Of a stretch of 64,000 bases of DNA, positions 1 through 10,198 are shown in pieces. Each line of letters starts with the position of its first letter. Positions within the stretch are counted from its first letter, which is position 1. The position numbers and the translations under genes are program-made. Under the pieces are notes generated by a model. It had not been told where the DNA came from and made no database searches. It saw only the letters and a list, made by a program, of their open reading frames with translations. The stretch comes from Cyathus striatus (Eukaryota > Basidiomycota > Agaricomycetes > Agaricales > Nidulariaceae), in the NCBI GenBank assembly GCA_025738555.1, contig JAOVFP010000002.1, positions 7,564,001 through 7,628,000 of the forward strand. Direction: 5' to 3'.

Positions 1-955
1 CTATAGTCAGATCCAATTAAAATACATATACAGTTTCAACAGGTATATAATTTCAATTGGAAGACGAATAGAAAAGAGGATTGAGTGAGAGAGATAAGAA
101 TGGGGGGGAAGGTTACATTACTAATTTCCAAAATACGAAACGAGACGAAGATTCGACATGGAAAGGGAAAGGGAGCAGACTACAAAGGGGGAGAGAGAGA
201 AGAGCGAGAGAAGGGACGAAGGAAAGACGAAGTCGAGATGAATGGTTAGTCTGGGACGAGTCAACACGTCATCGGTCACAGATCGTCACAGAGCTCCAGC
301 CAATCAGACTCAGATCTCGTTCAAGATCCAGAAATCGCCTTATAGGGAAATCGAGACCACCCTATAACCCAACTACCTTAAAAGGTAGTGGGAATAAATA
401 TCTTGATAGGCAAACACATTTGATCGCCTGGGCTTCGCAACAATTTTACAACGAACGTTTTAGTTACACTGCTTACTTTAGTTTGGGAAAATACTATAGA
501 ACTATATTCTTCCAGTAATACAACTGTCCGTCACAAATTGACGCCAAAAATTCCAGTTATATTCCCTCCTGAGCGGAGTGAATCACCAAAACGTACAGGT
601 TTCGGAACTCGGTGTGCTCACGGTAACGTGAATACATATCGCCATTCCAACCTCAAAATGTTTAAGTTTCAACGTCAACTTTGCCCTACATCATTGGCGC
701 CAATTATAAGCGCCAACATCACCCAGCTCACTTCCCCTCCCCGGAGTCACATTCCCGCCCTCTCATTCCAAGTTTAAAGCCAACCAAAATCCATATGATA
801 AACTGCACCACAGAACCACCAAAGCAAAAGAAGATATAAATACAACCATCCGTAAAAGATAATATACACAGTAAAACAACAACACAAAGAGCTATAACTT
901 TCCAAAGTACACAAATCACAGTATATACACTTTCATCGAGTCGCCACTCTGGAGT
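1..955. other. Gene-free left edge
   Basis: I see no convincing gene here. The open frames at 81-518 and 538-777 are short, lack recognisable domains and have no plausible introns. The stretch is purine-rich near 100-260 and holds one copy of a 60 bp dispersed repeat at 338-397, whose inverted partner lies at 8250-8309. Confidence 0.5.
338..397 (+). repeat. 60 bp dispersed repeat, copy 1
   Basis: The segment contains an internal palindrome (CCAACTACCTTAAAAGGTAG) and matches the reverse complement of 8250-8309 with very few mismatches. The flanks on both sides are unrelated, so the shared unit is about 60 bp. It may be a small MITE or the terminus of a larger element; no target-site duplication was recognised. 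Confidence 0.65.
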
Positions 956-2434
956 CTACGACCTCCCACCAGCACTCCCGCCACCGCCAAACCCAACAGG
1001 CGGCCTAACACCCTTTTTCTGTGCCTGATACTGGGCATACCACGAATCAGGACTGTGGTCTTTCCTACCACTAAGACTCTGAGGAGGTAACGGCGGCACC
1101 GGCTCATCTGTCCCTCCTCCTGTCCCTCCCCCAACCCCACCATTACCACCCGCCCCACCCACCCCAATCTCAGACGGATTAGAAGCGGGCGTATTATGCT
1201 GGGGACTCCTCGGTGTCGAGGACTCCGTAATCGTCGAAAGCGTGCTCACAGCAGGCTGCGTAGCGCGATTTGAACCTCTCGTCGTAGATGGTGGTGGCGA
1301 GTTTGGCATTGGCACAGGGGGCTGAGTAGCCATATAAGGATTATACTCTCCATATCCCAATTCCCCACCTCCAGGTGGTCCCCTCGCCCCCCCAGCAGAA
1401 GCAGAAGCAGAAGCAGCAAACGAGCCAAACGTGCCTCGTCCAGCAGCACTCCCTACACCAGCCATCCCACCCGGCATTCCACCCTCCCCATACCCGAACC
1501 GGGATCGCCAACTATCAGGTCTCCCAGAGTACTGTGAGGTCTGAGGTGAAAATGGCGGAGGCTCAGTCCACGGTTCGCTAACAGGCCGCTTACGCTTGTG
1601 TAAGCAGAACCAGAATGCCGCAGCGACGAGGAGGAGCCCGAGGATGCCGAGGATTGTGCCTAGTGCTATTGGGAGGACGTGCGTTGATGCTGATGTTGAG
1701 GATGAGGGGGAGGGGGTGGCTGATGCTACTGTTCGACCTGTTGTTGATGTTTCTGATGTAGTTGAGGAGGAGGAGGGCGATGAAGATGAGGAAGAGGAGG
1801 TGGTGGTGGAGGAAGAGGAGGAGGGGATAAATCCAGTATCGCCAGCGTCTAATACCGTGTATCTACACGAAATGTAAACTTGAATAGCCGAAAAAACAGG
1901 TGGGGGATGACGTACATTAATCCATCAACAACAGCGAACGGCTGTCCCGCACCAACAGACACCACGAGCGTATGCTGCGCATTATCCAGCCCTGTAGCGT
2001 TCCATACTACTGCAGAAGCAACGGTCTCCATGCCTCCGTCGGCCGTAGGCTGACTGTGGTCTACAAGATCCACAAGGACAGGCTGGCTCCCATCCAATGA
2101 GAGTGCTGTGTTGACGAGGTATGGCCATAGTGGTGAGAGGAAGAATATCGATACACCTACACGTTGACGTATCAGCGTCAATACACATAGAGAAAAAGAG
2201 GGTATGGAGGGCAGGGAGAAAAAACGAACCTGTAAAAACGAAAGTAGCAGTCGCCCCGGGATCCTGCGTCAACATATGCGACCCTCCAAAGTCCAACTGG
2301 GTACTCGCAGAGGGGCCCCACGCCCCCGCATAGACTATCCCAGGATCGTTATCGTCCACAGTTACATTATGTCGTGCGTATGCGCCTGCTGCGAGGAGGA
2401 AGAGGAGGATGAAGTGAGGAAGGTGGGGGTTCAT
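956..2434 (-). CDS. Single-pass Mid2-like membrane protein
   Basis: Intact three-exon gene read from 2434 downward: exons 2434-2230, 2156-1916 and 1862-956, all GT-AG introns with matching phases, giving about 450 residues. The N-terminus (about residues 1-20, MNPHLPHFILLFLLAAGAYA) is a signal peptide. A short ectodomain with VTVDDNDP and FFLSPLWPYLVNTALSLDG follows, then a Ser/Thr-rich stalk (likely O-glycosylated). One transmembrane helix contains ALGTILGILGLLLV and is followed by basic HKRKRP. The cytoplasmic tail is rich in Pro, Gly and Ser. This is the common Agaricomycete architecture resembling fungal Mid2/Wsc-type surface sensors; ligand and partners are unknown. The last acceptor was chosen because it is the only one that keeps the stalk and helix in phase. 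Relics of the same family occur at 24 kb, 35 kb, 40 kb and 43-44 kb. Confidence 0.85.
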
Positions 2435-3243
2435 GATGAGGGGTGACTGGCTCCGGTGGCTAGTTCTACCCTAGCGAGACTGCGAGTGTCCAGTGCCGGG
2501 TCGCCTTCATCACTTTCGCATCAGGGGGGTGGGTGTGTAATACTAATGGCTAATTTGATCTAGGGCCTCGTGTTGCTGGATGTGAACGAGACAAGACGTA
2601 CACGATGAGCCGCGAGGCTGGTGATTAAGCCTCGTGCCTGTTCGGTGGTAACCTCCCCTCCTATCTAGGAATGTTAACTTGCGTTAAGCCCGGTGGATGG
2701 CGGTACGTACCTTGGATTGTAGCCCTTCATGCTATACTATAGTCTTCCACCGTAAAAGGGCTCGGAAAGCTACATACTGTTGCTGTTGACTGGAATACCG
2801 GTCCTTGCGTGGCCGAGTGATCGTTCACGTTCATTATTCCTGTCAGACAATGAACCGCATTGTCCTGCGCAGATAACAATAGGACAATACGTCCTTGCAA
2901 CTTTCTTTTTTTAGGGGACTATGTTGGAGTCGTTATTCAGAATAGTTACAAGAACGACTTGGAGCATCGCCGTCGATGTCGTTGAAGAGTTGAAGAAAGA
3001 AAGAATTTTAAAATTCAAATTGAACCGATATTTGCTCTTGTTTATTTCAGTCCAGCACGCGCCATAGCCGCCCGCTGGCGCCTTCAGTTAAGACATTCCA
3101 AGAAAAACTCATTGCTAGCTCATTGTCGCATGAATGGTTTCAGCTTTTTAAAACATATAACTTGGGCGAAGGGCTTTCAAGCAAACACTCTGAAATATTA
3201 AAATAGGCGACGACGGGTTACACGGTTGCACCATAATTTAAAA
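1709..3243. repeat. Segmental duplication, left copy
   Basis: The stretch from the Ser/Thr stalk codons of the membrane-protein gene through its 5' half and about 800 bp of upstream flank is repeated, nearly identical, at 34350-37199. The other copy is interrupted by two insertions, a 915 bp element and a 391 bp element. The present copy provides the empty site for both. Similarity ends near 3243 and 37199. Confidence 0.85.
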
Positions 3244-5342
3244 TCCTCCGTGAGAGGGGGGAATGTAAGGGTATGTTAAAATAGTACTCGGAAAGGAGAA
3301 TATTTAACTTTGAACTAAGACATGAGACATCATTGCGACTATATTCCCGTGTACGGCTTTGATACGCCCATTTCTGAAATGAATTAAAAGAGTTTAAAGC
3401 TGATATTAAAATAAGTATCGCTTATGATCACTCGGATATGTACTGTCGGTGTTGATAGTGCTGTAGTTTTAAATATCATCGATGGTCAGTATGCATATAA
3501 ATAACCCAAGTAGAACCGCGTAGTACGCAAGGATTCATACAGATTCCGCACGGAACACCTGCCTAAGTGTAAGAGCCCCGAAATGACACCTTTTCAGGTG
3601 CTCTACAGAGCGCTTTTTGTATGATTGGCTTTACTGTAATGTTTAAAATATATAATATGCAAAAAAAATCGAACTTCGCTTCGCCGGGGTTTTCTCCCAT
3701 CGGAACCTTGGTTTGATCTCTTTTTACAGTCGAACCCCTCATGAGTTAAGAGGGGTTCGCATTCGGTGACAGGACATTCCCCACTTTCTACAACTACAAG
3801 TTTATGAGGTGATTTGAATGCTGTATTTTCTGTGTTTTGATATACATGACAGCACAACCGGCGAATGGTTGTACCAGCGGCGATTCGAAAATAAAATCAC
3901 CTCGCACTCCCGTGCTTTCCGTAGGATTACGATTCCAAGGTATCAATATCGCCAAGTAGTATATATGTCAGATAGCAAATATGATTAATACCATTGTATG
4001 CAGTGTGATACTTTGCTGTATCAACAACTTACTGCCAACCAGCGTCCTCTCCCTTAGGCGATACTTCGAAAACCTATCCCAAGATCAGACCTATCCAACA
4101 CTATGGACATCTACTGAATTATTAATCTCTCGACACCTAAACGCACTAAAAATAAGACGATTGCAACTCATAATCATATACTCTGTTATAGTCCTGAAGT
4201 ACAGTCGAGGTAAAGTAGTAGTTTAACGATGAAGATTCTAATACGCCTAGCGTAGTTCTACCCACTATAAAACATTTATTTCAATATTCTAAAGTGCTAC
4301 TTACAAACGGTATAATATCTATGGGTTGTATTTAGTAGCTAAGGTAGAGGTCCCAGACCGTTAGCTAGCGTGGGAATTATTCGCGCTAATAAGGGACATG
4401 TCTAGCCTAAGTAGGAAAGCACCTAAAAATAGAAACACCGAGGTTAGAGTTTATTCTCGATATCGGTGGGAAATAGTTACCAGTAAGGCCGGAGATCGAG
4501 CTAAGCGCGCGTCTATTCTAATAATAGGTTATCAAAGTCATATGTTATCGCGTCATAGGAAAAGCACGGGGATTTAGACTCACGGCAAATGCCGCTATCT
4601 AACCACGCTGGACCAGCGCTGTGCATCAGCACGCCATAGGCGCCTGGATAGGCCTGAGACCCGGCATTCCCGGCCGGCTTATTCAGCGTTTCCCATTTCC
4701 ACGCGTCAAAGCGCGCGGCATCACGCCTTCATATGGAGTGTCTCACCTGCAGGACGATTTATTGTTCTTCGTTATCTTCCCATATGGACGCATTCTTGGT
4801 GCTCGTATGTTTGTACATGCGTGGATTACTCTGGTCCATCCCAGACGTCTGTAGCCAGTCCAAAAGTCTATCTTACTGCTTAGCTAATGTGTAAATTACT
4901 GTATTTGTCCTAACTATATAGTTCCTCTAGCCGTAGTCCTGTATGATATTTAATAGGTAGAGTAAAGTAGAGGAAGGCAGTCTCCTGTGCCCCGAGAAAT
5001 ACCATTAAGCAGTTCTGCAAGAGTATTTGTGCGAGCTTGAGATTCTGAGTGTAACGGGAGTCAAAGTCCTAAGCCCGTGCTAAGTCTGAGATTAAGGAAT
5101 GCGCATCAAACGCGCATCAAAGTGTTCGCTAAGCACGCATTTCATCTTGCGCGTCGGTCTTCGACACCATTTACTATACCTTACTTCGCCCGGAAGCATC
5201 CTGCATCCGAGTCTTACCCACCGAGCACTTTCTTAGTGAGCATACGTGGTGTGAGTGAAATTATACATATTTTAATTTATACTATGTTGCGCTAAACTAG
5301 GTACTTTAATTCCTTTGTCAATATACACTAGGGATTACTACT
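2435..5342. other. Intergenic region with a strong hairpin
   Basis: No gene could be supported. The first 800 bp belong to the segmental duplication. A 10-bp perfect stem, CGAACCCCTC at 3731-3740 and GAGGGGTTCG at 3750-3759 with a 9-nt loop, stands out. A GC-richer island lies near 4615-4760. Short open frames (for example 3603-3857 minus, 4621-4854 plus) show no family resemblance. Confidence 0.5.
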
Positions 5343-7593
5343 TCAAACATGTGGAAGGAAGTTAGACCATTCCAAGCTCTGTAATGCAGAGGGCGGAAGT
5401 GCTCTAAATGCAATGAAGGCTTCTATGAGGAGATAATATCGTGCTACTGCATATATAATCAATGGTATCCTGAAGAAGACAGTGGTGAGGAGCATATTGT
5501 TTAGGTGGCCGCGCTTAATGAATCTCCACATGCCAGCGCTTATAATAAGGGCAACGGAAACTGAAATTGATGAAATTCGCCATAGGGATCGCTCTACTGT
5601 CGAAGAAAAGTGAGCATTCCACGCAATACAATGGATCAGGCCAAATATGGCTGCGAATGGCACTGGTATGGTAAACCCTGTAAAAATTCTTCGTTTTGGA
5701 TTATGGACAAACTCATTGTAGTCAATTTGCTGAGGTTCTTCTGGGGGACTGCGAACATCAACCGAAAGCACCAAACATAGAAGTGCTTGTCGCTCAATCA
5801 CCAATCTACAGATTGTATGCATGTAACAAGCAACTGGAACCACCATCCGGTAAACACTTTTCATGAAGACTATGATGTGTTTCAGGAGAGGTTTATCAAC
5901 TGGTTTCATTCGCGTGAAGCAGTATAACGCAATTACTGTGCAGAATCGTGCGAATTGTTTGATTTGTTCTACAACCTCTTTGGCAATTGGTTTCACTTGC
6001 GTGAAGCAGTATAACGCAATTACTGTGCAGAATCGTGCGAATTGTTTGATTTGTTTTACAACCTCTTTGGCAATTGGTTTCACTCGCGTGAAGCAGTATA
6101 ACGCAATTACTGTGCAGAATCGTGCGAATTGTTTGATTTGTTCTACAACCTTCCAATACATTCGTGTCCAATACGATAAGGCTAGTTGTGTATATTTACG
6201 AATCACTTGCTGTATACCAGGGGGTCCATCTTCAATCCTTAGATATCTTCCTAGTTTTATGTTGGCCTGTCTGTCTCTGTCCCAATTTTCTTGCCTGATA
6301 TTCGAGTTATACACCTGGTAATCTTCGAATTCAAGGGGGGTAACACCCCAATATTCATTGATACTATCGTCACTCTCGCATTGAGTGCATTGAAGTTCAC
6401 CAATGTTGGCTAGACGAACACGATCGTTTTTCTGGAATACCCCATCACGGCAGTGTTTTCCAGTGTCAGCATCGGATGTATTACATTCCTGAGGCTCATA
6501 ATGATCTTGTTGCGCAAATTCGGTTATATCGGATTCACGTATTTCGCCTGGGGATTGTGGTATATCTGCTTCTATCAATGTCATAGTCAATCTTTTATTG
6601 TGGAAAGTAGTGGCATTAACTATACCCAAATGGATAGGTTGGTCTTGTCGGGATTCGCTTATGTCCAATTCATTACTATTGCCTTCGTTGTTAGACGTCC
6701 CTTGATGGACATGAGTCACCATCAGGCCATCCAGTGCGCCACGTATATTTTTATCATTAACGATATCCAAATATATTGGGTGCCGAATGTCGAAAGGCTT
6801 ATGCCACCAGATAATAGAAAGCATAAATGTGCACACAGTAACTGCTAGCGTAGTCACCTCTAATGGTGCCAACGCATATCCTTGAATGTATCTTCCAATG
6901 CATTGTATAACAAACCAAAGTGTTTGTGTAACCAAAAGTATTTTTGTTGGCCCATCAGCTTTACTTTTATCTTGAATGTCGGCTTCTTTAATGTCTGGAA
7001 ATTTTATATTGCCATTACGAAGGAGATTATCAAGCCTATCTTCGCTTATAACCATGGGTTTATCCTGAGAGTGAATATAAAATCCACCCATTTGAAGGAA
7101 ATGTGCATGTTTCATCGTCCATTTACGGTCTAAATCCATATATGTTTGAATTGTATAAAACATATTGCATTACACAAAATAACTCACCTAAAGCTTTGTA
7201 TTTGTTGAAAATATACCTTGCACCAATGAATTGCCTAACGGCATATGCTAAAACAAGCTCGGGAGCTAGTATAGTCCAATACATCATTTTGAGCCTCCTC
7301 AACAGAATACTCCTGTCATTTTCATCCGGGTCAGGAATATTGGGATGCACTGCTACCCACGCGCAGAGAAAGAGGGTTCCGAGACAGCTCCATACAATTT
7401 CCAGAATAGAGCGTTGGTTACCACTGTTGCCAACTGATGTGGAATCGTTGGATGTGGAACTTAGAGAGGAAAGTACAACGAGAGAGGATAAGGAACTACT
7501 GGAAGATGTGTTGTTGATTGGGAATGCATAAGTGGACTGAAAATTTGCTTCGTGAAACATGAAATGGAGTAGGAAATACAGAGAAACCATCAT
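5343..7593 (-). CDS. Polytopic membrane protein with triplicated segment
   Basis: Two exons, 7593-7188 and 7129-5343, joined by a 58 bp GT-AG intron, give about 730 residues. The joint is well supported because it yields the family motif WTMKHAHFLQMGGF right after the first exon. That motif, a DKSKAD-like element before a hydrophobic segment and an IWWHKPFDI segment are typical of an uncharacterised multi-pass membrane family that is expanded in Agaricomycetes. The N-terminus is hydrophobic (signal or first membrane helix), followed by a Ser-rich patch and several hydrophobic helices on both sides of a polar central region. A block containing QIKQFARFCTVIALYCFT is repeated three times in tandem. 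The last 200 residues contain further membrane helices. Function is unknown; transport or sensing are only guesses. Confidence 0.8.
5901..6161 (-). repeat. 87 bp tandem repeat x3 inside the membrane gene
   Basis: Three 87 bp units begin near 5901, 5988 and 6075 and are almost identical. Each encodes 29 residues including a hydrophobic helix (FARFCTVIALYCFT) and a charged linker ending KPIAKEV or similar. The length is a multiple of three, so the reading frame is kept. The near identity implies recent duplication or gene conversion. Confidence 0.9.
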
Positions 7594-9468
7594 TTGTGGA
7601 AATCGTGAGGGTACGCAGGTGAATATCGCAAGGTGATATATGAGGGAGAACCGGCTATTTAAAGGTGCTGTAGTAGGCTGTTATCTTCTATATGAAGACC
7701 CTGACTTCAATTAATTTAGATGTCTTAGCCAGACTTAGCCTAAGTGCTGTACATTGCTGTGAGTGATATAAATATCCCGCCCTAGTAGCACATCCAAATA
7801 GTAATTCAGAGCAGAGTTTATTGGTATTTATAACTATTTATTAATAGTTGCTGTCGAGAAGGAGAGCGAGAAGAGGTCGTGTGAAGTGTATAACAGCCAT
7901 GGTCACAATGACTTACCAAGAAAATCTGAGAGGCAATACTGTACAAAACAGATGCAGAAAGCAACAAGAAAGATATTTCACAGATCCCAATTCCAAACGA
8001 ACGGGTCACGTTTCAATGTTCAGCCAATACCTTGATACTTACATGACAATGTTTATTCCTATAAAGTCATCACTTTCACAATTGATAACTTACAATCAAG
8101 ACTTATCGTCGAAGCCGAGGCCACTGTCAAGGATCCTTCATACAGTATGCATGTTTGTGAATCCGTGGAATCCATAGGAGGATCCATCTTGTGGTCATGA
8201 ACCAGACAAGATCTTCATAACATGACAAACAACTGGGGGCACTGTGGCCTTATTCCCACTACCTTTTAAGGTAGTTGGGTTATAGGGTGGTTTGGATTTC
8301 CCTATAAGGAAAGGGGAAATCACTCCCACCTCCCATCCTCCTATGATTATGTGCTGTGCTCATTCCCTCTAGCGATGTGCATGATAGTGTCCGTGACTCC
8401 TTTCTCTCCACCACCTCAAATCCGAAGTCCCTGTGTTCCCTAACCTTACCCTCGCAAATGCAAACAGACACACAAAACGCAAGAAACTCTTGAGATTCTC
8501 GTAGGTATTCAGTCAACTTTTAATCTCCCAGCTTACGCCGTCACTGTCAGAGGAGTTATTGCATAAACAGGTTGAGAGCCCTGGGGTCTGCATTTTAGCA
8601 CGCTGCAGGGGAAGGGGAGGAGGGAGGATAATAGGCGAGCTTTGGATTTTGAGCAGGAGGAGGGTGCAGTGAGCGTTGTTTTTACGAAGGAATGAAATTG
8701 GGGGAGAAGTCAGAGTCTTACATTCCTCCCCCGTTTCCCCCTCCTACCAGCTCCATCCACCCTTCCGAGATTCCTAAGTCAACAGATGACCTCCCAGAAA
8801 GCCTTAAGCCTATCTTTCCCCCTCCCCACCACCAAAAACACACTCCAACTCCGTCAAACGATGTCCTCGGGATACTCACACTCTCAGAAGCCGAAACACA
8901 ACATAGTATGCATTCACCTGTGCATTAGAGGACTTCCGAGGATGTTTAATCTGGTTCTTCTTGATGTTCTAGTTCTGCGCCATGTGACGAACACAAGGAC
9001 AAGGACGAATACAGGCATAGGAGGGAATGAGGGTAGAATGGGGAGTGCTTCGAAAGGATACCTTGTATTTTGAGATTTTGAAATGGTATCTTGTGAGCTA
9101 TAAATGAAGTAGTGCTATGCTTGAAAAATGGACATTTGTTGGAATCGAATTCTACAGTTGAGAAACCCATGTGTAAGTGAGTGTAAGTAAGAACACATAG
9201 TATAGTGGGCTAATATGTTGAAAGTACTTACGCTGTCTTACATGTATGTACACAACGAAATATGTTTACCTTTATGCAATGTATATGTGTCTACTGTAAT
9301 ACTATCTGCATACTGAGTACTGATTACTTGAGTGGTAAAAAAAATGAACCACTAAAGTCGATATAAGTGTTCATAGATCAGCGGAATAAGTTGAAAGTGT
9401 GCTGTCTTACAGATATGGAACATTCAAGTTCTGCTTTTTCTTTTGTGATCAAACTCATTACTTATTAA
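7594..9468. other. Intergenic region with relic repeats
   Basis: No gene is supported. The stretch around 8120-8250 is a diverged copy of a segment also found near 26565-26730 and 46500-46660. The second copy of the 60 bp inverted dispersed repeat lies at 8250-8309. The Pro-rich frame at 8692-8928 looks like chance coding in a CT-rich tract. Confidence 0.5.
8250..8309 (-). repeat. 60 bp dispersed repeat, copy 2 (inverted)
   Basis: Reverse-complement partner of 338-397, including the palindromic core ACTACCTTTTAAGGTAGT. The sequences beyond the 60 bp do not match, so it does not prove that the 7.9 kb between the two copies is one element. Confidence 0.65.
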
Positions 9469-10028
9469 TGTAGAGGGAAAAGGTGTGCTAATGCCTAAAC
9501 AAAGAAATTAGTAAGCGAGTCGGTGAACATCCGTTCGACCTTGAGGTGTTCTAAGGTGTCGAGAAGGGAGGGTAAATTCAACTGGATTGGGAGGGAGTAG
9601 TTACATGATATTTAAAGAAAACTAAAATAAAGAGAGTACTTAATAAGGAATAGTTGAATAAAGCGGAAATTAATAGTGTTGAGATTGTAGATTGTTGAAA
9701 GAAAAAGGAAAAGTTTGAAACATAAAGCATACCAATGAATTGAAATAAAATTTATAAAATAGAAACTTGAGGAGAGGGACGACACGGACACTGGTAAGGT
9801 GAACTGCGGTATTTAGTGGAGCTTGGTAGTGCGCAGTACCGATGATCTTGAGTAATTGCAGCATCCGAGCTATGCAAGAGAGTGTCGGCATTGGAGGGAA
9901 ATGAGGGAGAGCGCGAGAGTGCGTGCGCGTGAACGCGCACAAACGCGTCGACGCACGCATCAGCTGATTACGTAATGAGATCGGTAAAATATCCAATTTT
10001 GTAGTGCAGGCGAAACGCCTGCTCTACA
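9469..10028 (-). repeat. 3' LTR (element orientation)
   Basis: 560 bp, TG...CA bounded. At its plus-strand right end it contains a near-perfect hairpin (GCAGGCG, AAA, CGCCTGC) just inside the CTCTACA terminus; a related hairpin occurs in the solo LTR at 41776-42028. It carries a GC-rich alternating tract near 9905-9960. Confidence 0.88.
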
Positions 10029-10198
10029 TCCGGTGGGAACTTCAAAAATTGACTTCCTAGTCAATCCGATAACGGCTAAAATAAACAGCTATAAAATAAA
10101 ACCAGGGAAGAAAGCCGGAATGTGGAAAAGTCGAAATTTAACATAAAGAAATGTGTAAAGTAGATGAAAAGGCGAAGGATGAGGAAAATATTAATGTA

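Noticed and set aside
1596..1877. Acidic Glu/Asp/Val-rich plus-strand frame
   Set aside because: It is the antisense of the Ser/Thr-rich stalk of the membrane-protein gene on the minus strand; the repetitive codons keep it open.
8692..8928. Pro-rich plus-strand frame
   Set aside because: CT-rich tract without introns, domain or duplicate; composition alone explains it.
9670..9996. 108-codon minus-strand frame present in both LTRs (also 13230-13556)
   Set aside because: Lies entirely within the LTR, has no domain, and is conserved only because the LTRs are young duplicates.
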